This document shows, piece by piece, positions 42,079 through 49,987 of a stretch of DNA of 64,000 nt. Source of the DNA: Lactiplantibacillus plantarum EGD-AQ4 (GTDB taxonomy: Bacteria; Bacillota; Bacilli; Lactobacillales; Lactobacillaceae). Made by a program: the position numbers and the translations under genes. Under the pieces are notes generated by a model. That model did no database searches. It was not told the DNA's origin and saw nothing but the letters and a program-made list of their open reading frames with translations. Location: contig NZ_AVAQ01000005.1 of NCBI RefSeq assembly GCF_000463075.2, positions 1-64,000 on the forward strand, in the 5' to 3' direction. Every line of letters starts with the position of its first letter. The first letter of the stretch is position 1.

Positions 42079-42367
42079 TTGGAAAGAGATTCAGAAGTTT
42101 GGTTATCGGACGACATTCATACGTCTGGATCATGGGCCAACATGATGACCATCAAGAGTAAAACAAGTTGGGTTTCTGGCTACCCCTATGTCATGTCTGG
42201 TCAAAAATGGTATATGAATAACAATGCCTGGCAATGGTCTGGGTCAGCCAATTCCCGGATTTAGTTACGGTAGCTTTGACATGAAAGAACAAGCCAAGGA
42301 AGCACGGATAGATACCAAACGAAGACTATTGCTACAAAAGAATGATACACATAAGTATCATCTATAA
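42079..42367 (+). pseudogene. Degraded gene remnant near attR
   Basis: A TTG-initiated 61-codon frame (W- and Y-rich) ends at 42264. In another frame the text continues as GYGSFDMKEQAKEARIDTKRR to a stop at 42367. This pattern suggests one ancestral gene broken by frameshift. The W/Y/G-rich first part resembles a wall-binding domain. No function can be named. Confidence 0.4.
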
Positions 42368-42418
42368 TTGATATGGGACCTATTTTTTATGTAGAAGCAC
42401 CCGCCCGATGATTTTGTT

Positions 42419-42440
42419 CTTGCACAATTCTTGCACATTT
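42419..42440 (+). repeat. Integrase arm-type repeats on the attR side
   Basis: CTTGCACAATT and CTTGCACATTT stand in tandem 53-74 bases left of the attR core, matching the repeats beside attL. This puts arm-type sites on both sides of attP. Confidence 0.68.
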
Positions 42441-42492
42441 TATTATCAGTGTCTGAATGGCTTGGTGCATAAGGCGTTCAGCGCTGATGTTA

Positions 42493-42509
42493 ACCCCGAT
42501 CGCCGGTAT
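42493..42509 (+). other. attR core
   Basis: Second copy of the 17-base core ACCCCGATCGCCGGTAT. The sequence on the right resumes host DNA. The left side has the arm-type repeats. Confidence 0.93.
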
Positions 42510-42545
42510 CAATAAGCTATCTTGAATAGCTTTCGATACTAAAAA

Positions 42546-42581
42546 AAGTCGTTATATCTTCGGATATGGCGGCTTTTTTTG
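42546..42581 (+). terminator. Original tRNA operon terminator displaced by the prophage
   Basis: AAGTCGTTATATC pairs with GATATGGCGGCTT through a TTCG tetraloop, followed by T-rich sequence. It lies 37 bases right of the attR core, the distance expected for the terminator of tRNA-Leu before integration. Confidence 0.88.
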
Positions 42582-42767
42582 CTCTGGATTCTAATTTAAT
42601 TTACCTTGCGCCGAGTTTGCAAATAACTGTGAGCGATGGGGAAGACACGAGCAATATTGCCGAGTATTCTTGATGATTGATTCTAGCGTGAACATTGATT
42701 CTAACTGGAACCATCTGATTTGTAGTAAGACACATGTTAAGATTTAAGCCAGACTAAGATAATATGC

Positions 42768-42797
42768 TTTACCGGGCAAATAGAACTCGACTATAAT
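42768..42797 (+). promoter_or_regulatory. Promoter of the toxin-antitoxin-like cassette
   Basis: TTTACC (42768-42773), 18 bases, TATAAT (42792-42797). A transcript would start about 30 bases before the first gene of the cassette. Confidence 0.6.
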
Positions 42798-42831
42798 TGG
42801 GTGATGAGGTATTAATATGGGAGGAATAACT

Positions 42832-43011
42832 ATGGCTGTTATGAATGACAAGAAAAGTTTAAAGCAAGTTATTACAGTTTCAGAACACAAAGATTTGTAC
42901 AATGTAATGAACAACTTACTCCCTACTACTATTGGGCAACATAATACTATTTCACGGCGTAAAAGCATCAATAGGGCAGTTTTCTTTGAGAAAAGCAACG
43001 CTACGATTTGA
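42832..43011 (+). CDS. Possible antitoxin, 59 aa
   Basis: First gene of a two-gene unit. GGAGGA lies six bases before the ATG at 42832. It contains a short strand-helix part (KQVITVSEHKDLYNVMNNLL) and a basic end. The size and order fit an antitoxin, but no known DNA-binding family is certain. Its stop overlaps the TTG start of the next gene. Confidence 0.5.
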   Translation: MAVMNDKKSLKQVITVSEHKDLYNVMNNLLPTTIGQHNTISRRKSINRAVFFEKSNATI

Positions 43012-43382
43012 TACGCAAAAGTAACATTTCCGGTTTGACTGACACTCATCTAGTAAATGAATTTGATTGTGGAAATATTTTAGTCAATAATTACTTGAAA
43101 ACAAAGGCCCTGGAAGATGAGAGTAATAACACACGATCAACCACGGTTTATTACGATGAAAAACAACTTGTTAGTTATTATACAACCTCTACAAGCATTA
43201 TTGAGGTAAAGACAGCGTATGATAGAAAGATTTTTAATGGGTTGCGCAGTCTTCCGAAAGATAATAATCAGAGTATTGCACTGCATAACTATGATGATGA
43301 GCAAGCACTGATGATACCTGAGACGTATCCATTGTTTGTTGATATTGATAGCATAGTTGAAATTGTTGGATATTTGGACTGA
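43008..43382 (+). CDS. GNAT-type toxin-like protein, apparently truncated
   Basis: The N-terminal half follows the TacT-like pattern: FDCGNILVNNYLKTKALED and then TVYYDEKQLVSYYT. In intact toxins, an acetyl-CoA-binding loop (Q/R-x-x-G-x-G/A) and about 60 more residues follow. Here the protein stops at 124 residues, just where that loop should begin (VDIDSIVEIVGYLD). It is either inactive or a divergent enzyme. TTG start overlaps the upstream stop (TTGA). Confidence 0.6.
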   Translation: MIRKSNISGLTDTHLVNEFDCGNILVNNYLKTKALEDESNNTRSTTVYYDEKQLVSYYTTSTSIIEVKTAYDRKIFNGLRSLPKDNNQSIALHNYDDEQALMIPETYPLFVDIDSIVEIVGYLD

Positions 43383-43431
43383 AGATGTACTACTTTTACG
43401 CCTCAACAGCGAAAAACTATCGAACAATCAG

Positions 43432-43473
43432 AAAGATCACATCTGCATTTTCCATTGCGATGTGATCTTTTTT
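43432..43473 (+). terminator. Rho-independent terminator after the cassette
   Basis: A 12-bp perfect stem AAAGATCACATC/GATGTGATCTTT is followed by TTT. An A-run on the other side makes it usable from both directions, so it may also end CRISPR transcription from the right. Confidence 0.88.
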
Positions 43474-43600
43474 GATGCGTTAAAACTTTTGTTGATGGTC
43501 TTATGTTTCTATGGATGATAATCGCTTACTAAATATTTCAATGCGTAAGATATTTAGAGTGATTTGCCATGTTACTTTTTCTTACTTTATGCTTTGTTTA

Positions 43601-44666
43601 GGATCATCCCTGCATACGCGGGGAACAGGGATATTAAAGTTAAGAATCATGGGATTTCATAGGATCCCCCCGCATGCACGGGGAACAGAACTTTTTCGAT
43701 TGTCAACGCCCCCTATAAATGGGATCACCCCCGCATACACGGGGAACAGCGCGTGCTCAAGGTGTTTGCAGGCTATGAGCCAGGATCACCCCCGCATACA
43801 CGGGGAATAGGCGTCACTTAGTAGCTGAACCATGTTCTGCTCGGGATCACCCCCGCATACACGGGGAATAGCGGATTAAATCGATGGTTTCACGCCCACC
43901 GTGAGGATCACCCCCGCATACACGGGGAATAGTCACAACTTTGAACATGACTGACGGCACACAGCAGGATCACCCCCGCATACACGGGGAATAGTCGAAT
44001 TTCTTAGTCGTCGGATTATAGAAACTGGGATCACCCCCGCATACACGGGGAATAGATTTCGTCTAACTTACACGGTTCAATTAGAATAGGATCACCCCCG
44101 CATACACGGGGAATAGAATTAAGCTTAATGTTCGCAAAAAATTTGGTTAGGATCACCCCCGCATACACGGGGAATAGTCAACCATCGCATTACGGTAACG
44201 GTACCACAAGGGATCACCCCCGCATACACGGGGAATAGTACGTCGGTTTTTAGCAAATCAAACCATAGCTAGGATCACCCCCGCATACACGGGGAATAGA
44301 AGCTGAACCGGTTGACGATGAACGATACACAGGGATCACCCCCGCATACACGGGGAATAGAATCGCTAGATCCGGCACCAGTTAATTTTCTGAGGATCAC
44401 CCCCGCATACACGGGGAATAGGGTGCGTAATGAACTTCATAACTTTATCAGGCGGGATCACCCCCGCATACACGGGGAATAGGGTTCCTGAATTAAAGCT
44501 CGCGGTGACAACATGGGATCACCCCCGCATACACGGGGAATAGCCACAAAGACAAACGCGTCCTGCTTACCGATCGGGATCACCCCCGCATACACGGGGA
44601 ATAGTAGTAATTTCTGGAACGGCACAACTAATCCATGGGGATCACCCCCGCATACACGGGGAATAG
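43601..44666 (-). CRISPR. Type I-E-like CRISPR array, 18 repeats, 17 spacers
   Basis: Repeats of 28 bases (plus strand start GGATCACCCCCGCATACACG, then GGGAATAG) alternate with 33-base spacers, two spacers being 34. The repeat, with its GGGG/CCCC hairpin, is that of type I-E arrays of lactobacilli read as reverse complement, so crRNAs come from the minus strand. The left-most repeats are degenerate: unit 1 has three changes, unit 2 lost a base (27), and units 1-3 have AACAG. This marks the left as the old trailer end and the right as the leader end. No cas gene is in the window. Confidence 0.97.
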
Positions 44667-44765
44667 ACTAAACAAATCCCGTTAAATCAACAATCCAAAA
44701 TTGCAGAATTGAGTTTTTACATCAACTTGGGTTTAGCATACCAGACTGACAGGTCATTGCAAGTA
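44667..44765 (-). promoter_or_regulatory. CRISPR leader with putative promoter
   Basis: AT-rich sequence next to the perfect repeats. On the minus strand TTGCAA (44757-44762), 16 bases, TGG then TATGCT (44735-44740) forms an extended -10 promoter that would start about 60 bases before the first repeat. Leader function is inferred from the side opposite the degenerate repeats. Confidence 0.6.
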
Positions 44766-45018
44766 GAGGATGGTCAATTGTCTAAAATATCATCCACGAA
44801 AGTATAGCGTGCCCGTCAGTTTAATTGAATTTGCATTGCCATTGAAGAATGATTGCTTCTCAAGATTTTGTAAAACGCTCGAATTCGGCTCAAAATAGCC
44901 GTATAAACGAATTTATAATTAACCGGTCTAAATGGTCACACAATACTGATAAAGCCAAAAATGACTATAAAATCATCCGTCAAATCTATCTCAGCGGCGA
45001 GACTCACGACTAGTGATA
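44766..45018. other. Non-coding stretch between CRISPR leader and prt gene
   Basis: About 250 bases without a supported gene. No cas fragment was recognised in any frame. It includes the short palindrome GGCTCAAAATAGCC near 44886. Nothing else stands out. Confidence 0.5.
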
Positions 45019-45576
45019 TTATTCTGAGTCATGTCCATCAAACAGTGGCAATTTCGCCAAAAACTCAATGTCTGTTCGTACGGCAGCTGCACCTTCCGCC
45101 AGAATCGCCATTTGGTCTACCACCTGTGCGCCGACTTGTTGTAGCAAGCGGTTAGCCGCTTCCAGTGAGCCACCCGTGCTAATGACGTCATCAATGATTA
45201 CGACGCGTTTACCGCGAAGGAGGGTGGCGTCCGCGTCATCTAAGACGAGCTGCTGCGGCGTGTTGGTTGTGATGGCCGATACCGCGATCGTATGAGGGTG
45301 CGTCATGTATGGCTTGACCGATTTGCGCAGCACGATGAAACGGGGATGTTGAGTCAGTTGGCTTAAGGCCTGCGCCAACGGAATGCCCTTGCTCTCCATC
45401 GTGACCAGATAGTCAAACGGTGTGTGTGTCAATCGAAGTGCTAATTGTTGAGCGGCGTAGTCAGTTAGTTCCACATCACCAAGCAGAACGAACGAGGCGA
45501 TGCGCGTGTTTGGCGCGATTTGAATTAATGGTAAACGGCGGGTAAGTGGTCCTAAGCGTAATTGATAGTGCTGCAC
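45019..45576 (-). CDS. Purine phosphoribosyltransferase-like protein
   Basis: A 185-residue type I PRTase. The PRPP loop VVIIDDVISTGGS (about 126-138) is perfect. The N-terminal part has VTMESKGIPLA, as in adenine/xanthine enzymes. It probably transfers ribose phosphate from PRPP to a purine, but the base cannot be told from the sequence. GTG start with GGAG eight bases before. It is a single gene facing the CRISPR array. Confidence 0.83.
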   Translation of the reverse strand: MQHYQLRLGPLTRRLPLIQIAPNTRIASFVLLGDVELTDYAAQQLALRLTHTPFDYLVTMESKGIPLAQALSQLTQHPRFIVLRKSVKPYMTHPHTIAVSAITTNTPQQLVLDDADATLLRGKRVVIIDDVISTGGSLEAANRLLQQVGAQVVDQMAILAEGAAAVRTDIEFLAKLPLFDGHDSE

Positions 45577-45903
45577 GTTAATGACTCCAATCTAAGTGAT
45601 TTTGAGTGAACCGAGCATTTGAAATGTCATGCAATCGGGGCGAATCGCAGAATTTGTGCTGTATTCGTCGACTATTGACAAATCTGTCGATGATGATAAG
45701 TCGAGTGAGCTGCCAAGAGTATTCATTCGGATATATGAACAATATACTGCTTTATACCAATTAAGTCCATGATATGTCGATTAATTAAGAACTTAATAAC
45801 TAAATATTGATTTAATTGTTCGTGTTATAAGTGAAACCTGTCAGTGGCTGTGGCGCTCAAATTACGGTATACTAAGCTTATTAATCTAGAGAGGAAGGAT
45901 CAG
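45577..45903. other. Divergent intergenic region with promoter
   Basis: 327 bases between the divergent PRTase and ASCH-like genes. GGTATACT at 45866-45873 may be the -10 of the rightward promoter. No frame, repeat or hairpin with a T-run is obvious. Confidence 0.45.
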
Positions 45904-46425
45904 ATGTCCACGGTTGCAGATTTCTATTTACATGATCGCCCGACATTGCTTTTTTCATTGCATCCTGAGCCAACCCAAGCAATCATTGATGGTTCGAAAT
46001 TGTTGGAGTATCGCCGACGTTTTTTCAGTGAACCCTTTCAAGCCTTCGTTTATACTTCTGGCCCCCATGGTGGGATTCGGTTGTACTTGCGCTGTGACAA
46101 GGGACTACAGTTGCCACCAGACCAATTAGCGCTGGTGGGAGCGCTGATTCAACATGATTCGCCAGATGTGACAGCGGCTTATTTTAAGGACGTTGCACAA
46201 GGCGTGGCATTGCCGATTACGGCCTTTACAACGTTGCCGAATATTTCGCTGGCTCAATTGCAGCAGCAATTCACTAATTTTGTAGCGCCGCGGAGCTATG
46301 TCTTTTTGGATCGGCCTGCACGTCAAGCTCAGTTGGATTGGCTGCTCCAACAACCGTGCCGGCCGCTACAACTCATTGATTGGACCCGACGCTATGCGGC
46401 GTTGGCGACTTTATTGGCGCGGTGA
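45904..46425 (+). CDS. ASCH/PUA-like domain protein, 173 aa
   Basis: FSLHPEPTQAIIDGSKLLEYRRRF near the N-terminus is the ASCH pattern (strand, small helix, basic pair), often RNA-binding or nuclease-like. The remaining 120 residues are not recognised. The ATG at 45904 is chosen because GAGGAAGG lies five bases upstream; the longer frame lacks a site. Single gene. Function unknown. Confidence 0.65.
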   Translation: MSTVADFYLHDRPTLLFSLHPEPTQAIIDGSKLLEYRRRFFSEPFQAFVYTSGPHGGIRLYLRCDKGLQLPPDQLALVGALIQHDSPDVTAAYFKDVAQGVALPITAFTTLPNISLAQLQQQFTNFVAPRSYVFLDRPARQAQLDWLLQQPCRPLQLIDWTRRYAALATLLAR

Positions 46426-46560
46426 AGCAACGTGGACGGCAAGGCCCTATCCACGACATCATCTATAGTGGTCGTGATGCAACCCGCTTGTCTGGCGATA
46501 GTGTGCGACCACAGTTTTTAATGGCGCCGCGCACGACGCTACCGATTTCAACTAGCATGC

Positions 46561-46604
46561 AAAAAAACTTCCAAACACTGACCTGATAGTCAAGTTTGGA
46601 AGTT
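46561..46604 (-). terminator. Terminator of the leftward GNAT gene
   Basis: AACTTCCAAAC pairs with GTTTGGAAGTT, and on the minus strand seven T follow. It is 19 bases from the stop of the GNAT gene. The stem may also end rightward transcription weakly. Confidence 0.85.
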
Positions 46605-46622
46605 GAGTTAAATCAATATCGC

Positions 46623-47141
46623 CTAAAGCAATTTTTCGTAAACGTAGCAGACATCATCAACGTGGTAGACGCCGACCATGTCACCAACACGCTCGAAGTT
46701 CATCTTGGCAATTAGATGTTGCATGGCAAGATTGTCCGCGTGGGTGTCGATGCGGATACTTTTGATTTCGGGATGTTCCGCCGCAATGTGGGCGATGATT
46801 TTTTCGAATAATTGAGTGGCGTAACCATGACCAGCATGACTGGAGTGAATGGCGACGCGGTGAATAACGACATATGGGTCCGTCGTGTTTAGCCAGTTGG
46901 CGTTGGCCGTATCGTAAGTTTCATCCGGTGAGGGGACAACTGCGACGGCGCCAACCGTGGCATTGTCGTCCGCGTTAAATAAGTAGGCGTAACCTTGCAT
47001 AATATCCGCTGTAATCTGTTTGCGCGACGGGTAGTCACCTTGCCACTGGTTCACACCGGCTTCGGCGAGTTGGTTCCGACCGTCACTTAAAATGTCGATG
47101 ATTTGGTCTAAATCATCGAGGGTCGCTCGTTTGAAATACAT
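46623..47141 (-). CDS. GNAT family N-acetyltransferase
   Basis: A 172-residue protein with the complete GNAT fold: motif A is IHRVAIHSSHAGHGYATQLF (Q/R-x-x-G-x-G replaced by HAGHGYA) and motif B is SIRIDTHADNLAMQHLIAKM. The substrate is unknown. AGAGGAG lies nine bases before the ATG. Confidence 0.88.
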   Translation of the reverse strand: MYFKRATLDDLDQIIDILSDGRNQLAEAGVNQWQGDYPSRKQITADIMQGYAYLFNADDNATVGAVAVVPSPDETYDTANANWLNTTDPYVVIHRVAIHSSHAGHGYATQLFEKIIAHIAAEHPEIKSIRIDTHADNLAMQHLIAKMNFERVGDMVGVYHVDDVCYVYEKLL

Positions 47142-47255
47142 AATTCTGGCTCCTCTCTTGAACAGCGATTACCACGCTGAGTAGTAATCAACTTTTAAAA
47201 GTATACAGAATTTTCAGAAAAATGAAACTATTTGTTCCCGATTCTTAGCAGATTT

Positions 47256-48092
47256 TCAGCGACGGTTTTCAAGCAGAATTTTACGCGCTTCCTGGGCCAT
47301 ATCGTGCTGAGTATTGTAGGCCGCGACCGCACTCGGAGCATACTGGTAAGCATTGGTTCGTAAGGTTTGTTCATAAAATTCCACATAGGGCAGGTGAGCC
47401 TGATGCGCGATGGTGATGGCTTGTTGCCAATCAAAATCAACGGAGCGGTAGTCGACTTGCTGCAAGCCACTTGCATCGATGGTCAAAATTAAATAGCTTG
47501 CTCGTGGCTGGCGTAAGTTGGGGTTAATGGCAGTGGGTAAGCCGACCGTGCCCGCGTTCAGGATCAACTTGCCACCAGTGCCATAACGCATGATGGGCGT
47601 ATGGGTGTGGGCATAGATCACGATGTCGACGTCACCAGTCGTCGCTTCGTCAAAATTGGCTTGACTCGCAGTTGGTGCCAATGCGTGGCCACTCGCGACA
47701 GTTGGCAGCACGTGTTGAAGCCGAATTGTTAAGGGGCCAACGTGTTTAGTGACCGTCATTGGTAAGTTAAGACACCTTTCAAAGTGTTCCGGACTTAATT
47801 GGCGGCGGTCAAATGCCGTTAGCACGGTTGCCATGACTTGTTTGGGCTTCGTGAAGGTGTTTGGATTTGCCGTGAGGACTTTTTGGTAGTTTTCTTCGTG
47901 ATTGCCGAGGACGTACGCGGTCGGAGCGACGGTATCCAATAAACTAAGCACCCGCTCAGATTCCGGTCCTCTGACGGTCATGTCGCCAACCGTCCAATAT
48001 TCGTCGACTCGTTGTGCGCGAGCGTCTGCCAAGACAGCCTCCAGCGCGGTCGCGTTTCCGTGGACGTCGGATAGAACTGCAATTTTTACCAT
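47256..48092 (-). CDS. Metallophosphoesterase (YfcE/calcineurin type)
   Basis: A 278-residue enzyme with the di-metal motif set: SDVHGN (D8, H10), GDMTVRGP, GNHEEN, and YAHTHTP near 178. Family members hydrolyse phosphodiesters or phosphomonoesters, and the substrate is not given by the sequence. The length and the C-terminal helical part match YfcE-like cytoplasmic proteins. AAAGGA lies nine bases before the ATG. Confidence 0.9.
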   Translation of the reverse strand: MVKIAVLSDVHGNATALEAVLADARAQRVDEYWTVGDMTVRGPESERVLSLLDTVAPTAYVLGNHEENYQKVLTANPNTFTKPKQVMATVLTAFDRRQLSPEHFERCLNLPMTVTKHVGPLTIRLQHVLPTVASGHALAPTASQANFDEATTGDVDIVIYAHTHTPIMRYGTGGKLILNAGTVGLPTAINPNLRQPRASYLILTIDASGLQQVDYRSVDFDWQQAITIAHQAHLPYVEFYEQTLRTNAYQYAPSAVAAYNTQHDMAQEARKILLENRR

Positions 48093-48224
48093 TGAAAAGC
48101 TTCCTTTCTACGCTATGTATATCAAAATACGAAATGTTTTATTCTGGTAAGCATTGGTTGCAAAAATTTGGGTTTGTAACCACTATGAAAAGCCATCGTA
48201 ACTTTTATCTGTTATAATGGGTAT

Positions 48225-48304
48225 GAAACGAAGTAATATATAGCACGTATATTCAAGCCAATTCGTTTCATGCCGTGATTATCCTTGCGATAGTCACGGT
48301 TTTT
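48225..48304 (+). ncRNA. Candidate structured RNA upstream of araC-type gene
   Basis: TATAAT at 48213-48218 is followed by an RNA that folds as GAAACGAA/TTCGTTTC enclosing AATATA/TATATT, then a terminator hairpin CCGTGA/TCACGG with six T. The -35 is weak. The next gene starts 106 bases later. It could be a small RNA or a terminating leader. No known riboswitch was recognised. Confidence 0.5.
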
Positions 48305-48409
48305 ATTTTACCATAGCAAGGGGACTTGCTGGTTAAGATTCAGCATCCCAACCGTTCATATTTGCAAGTGCACCCAATTAATGGCCGCTGAATATCAGGT
48401 TACATAACA

Positions 48410-49357
48410 ATGAAATCGGTAACAACAACCGGAAGTAATGAAATCGTTAACAACTACCGTGACACTTTAAGGATGGTGAATGACTTGGCAACTAATTATC
48501 AACACGAAATCGTCACGCGGACACAACCCTTGTCGGCGTGGATTCATTATCATGATCAGCACGCGCCTAGTGAAATCGCTGCGCATTGGCATCAAGGTAT
48601 CGAGCTATCGTATACCATCAGCGGCCATATTGATGACTTTACGATTAACGGGCAACACTTTCGCACTTCCGCCGGCCAATTATTGGTCGTGAACTCGCAA
48701 CTGATTCACAGTATTCACACGCATAATACGCCCGAAAGCCGCGCATTATCGGTCATCTATCCCTACGATTACGTGCAGCGGCTTTATCCTAAGATTGAGA
48801 CCGAAATTATCGCAGTCAATGACCCACACCAGTTTACCAGCGCCCAACAAGCGATGTACCTGAACTTGCAAGGCCACTTTGATCAGCTTTATCTGGCTTT
48901 GCAACGGCCGAGCGCGGTGACCAATTTACGACTAGAAGCGGAAACGGCGCAAATCTTAGCAGAACTTTTAACTTATTTCACCAGCGCCAAAGCTAGCACT
49001 GGGGTGATGTACGGTAAGGACGCCCTGGCAGTCGAACGGATTCAGAAAATCAGTACCTACGTGGCTCAGCACTATACCGAGCCCATCAGCTTAACGGACG
49101 TGGCGCAACAAGTCAACGTGACCAAGGAGTACCTGACGCGATTCTTCAAAAAACAAATGGCCATGACGGTCGGCCAATACGTTAATCTGGTTCGAGCGCA
49201 ACACGCGTACGACGACTTGCTGGGGGAGCGGGGCAACTTGACGACAATTGCCACAATGAATGGCTTTGCCAGCACACGGGCACTCAATCGCGCCTTCCAA
49301 ACGGTTTATCATCAGTCAGCCGCCGAAATTTATAAAACGAAACACACTTGGGATTAG
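48410..49357 (+). CDS. AraC-family transcriptional regulator
   Basis: A 315-residue regulator. The N-terminal cupin-type sensor (HWHQGIELSYTISG, about 60-75) binds an effector, likely a sugar. The C-terminal AraC domain (about 212-310) has two helix-turn-helices: LTDVAQQVNVTKEYLTRFFK and the second at TTIATMNGFASTRALNRAFQ. It lies upstream of an esterase-MFS-ROK operon, which it may control. The start is uncertain: no good binding site precedes the first ATG, and an ATG at 48473 is another choice. Confidence 0.88.
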   Translation: MKSVTTTGSNEIVNNYRDTLRMVNDLATNYQHEIVTRTQPLSAWIHYHDQHAPSEIAAHWHQGIELSYTISGHIDDFTINGQHFRTSAGQLLVVNSQLIHSIHTHNTPESRALSVIYPYDYVQRLYPKIETEIIAVNDPHQFTSAQQAMYLNLQGHFDQLYLALQRPSAVTNLRLEAETAQILAELLTYFTSAKASTGVMYGKDALAVERIQKISTYVAQHYTEPISLTDVAQQVNVTKEYLTRFFKKQMAMTVGQYVNLVRAQHAYDDLLGERGNLTTIATMNGFASTRALNRAFQTVYHQSAAEIYKTKHTWD

Positions 49358-49800
49358 GCTCCAGCAGGTGTGAACTAGCAGGTTAATAATTGCACATTGC
49401 ATGACATGTGGTAGTTCATTATTAGCCCGCCGTTGTAATGTTTAAGGATGAAACACACTTGGGATTAGGTTCCGGCAGGTGTGAAAGAGTAGGTTAACAA
49501 TTGCACATTGCATGACAGGTGGCAGTTCATCATTAGCCCGCCGTTGTAATTGTTAGGATGAAGCAAATTTGGGATTCGATTCTGGCAGATGAGAACGAGT
49601 AGGTTAACAATTACACATTGCGTGAAAGGTGGCCTGTATCAGCAATCGGCCACCGCAATTTTTAGATTCAAGCATACCTGGGAACCACGTCTGACCTGTG
49701 CGAGTTAGCAGACTAGCAATTGCACATTGCGTGGAAGATGGCTTACTATTCATTAGTTCGCCGCTGTAATTTTTAGGACGAACCATACTTGAAATCTAGC
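49340..49800 (+). repeat. Degenerate tandem repeat, period 109-111 bp
   Basis: Units begin at about 49340, 49451, 49561, 49670 and 49781: four full and one partial. Unit 1 starts inside the last codons of the araC-type gene, so the array may have grown from its 3' end. Shared blocks are ACTTGGGATT, AGTAGGTTAACAATTGCAC, ATTGCATGAC and GCCCGCCGTTGTAAT. Divergence increases to the right. No coding frame is conserved. This fills most of a 630-base gap. Confidence 0.85.
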
Positions 49801-49906
49801 GTCGACGGCTAAGGCGGACCAGCCGCCCGTGAAGCGCTAGAATTAGTGACTGCCGCGAGTTTTCAGTATAGACACAAAAGCAACGAACCACAAATAAGCT
49901 AAGATT

Positions 49907-49957
49907 GAACGATTAATTGGTTGATTTCGCACTATCAACTGATGCGTCGTTCTTTTA
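49907..49957 (+). terminator. Long hairpin before the esterase operon
   Basis: GAACGA pairs with TCGTTC, with an inner GTTGAT/ATCAAC, followed by TTTTA. It may end transcripts coming from the araC-type gene and repeat array. Because it lies within 60 bases of the operon start, part of it may also be an operator. Confidence 0.6.
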
Positions 49958-49987
49958 TGATAGAGTCAATTAATGGAGGCGCTTACA

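Larger units (their letters stand above)
1092..42509. mobile_element. Complete siphophage-type prophage in tRNA-Leu
   Basis: The element is bounded by the 17-bp repeat ACCCCGATCGCCGGTAT at 1092-1108 and 42493-42509. It carries every module of a temperate siphophage in order: integrase and repressor leftward, then early control, recombination, replication, late activator, packaging, head, tail and lysis rightward. No structural gene looks broken, so the prophage may be inducible. This is an inference from gene content. A degraded stretch of about 0.5 kb lies just inside attR. Confidence 0.95.

Noticed and set aside
43511..43810. 99-codon frame entering the CRISPR array
   Set aside because: Its second half is repeat/spacer text (HARGTE, YTGNS), an artefact.
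43601..44666. Self-targeting of the resident prophage by a spacer
   Set aside because: No match was seen by eye. A nucleotide search of all 17 spacers is needed to decide.
44961..45295. Rightward frames of 64-75 codons over the phosphoribosyltransferase gene
   Set aside because: Antisense to the conserved PRPP motif. Not real.
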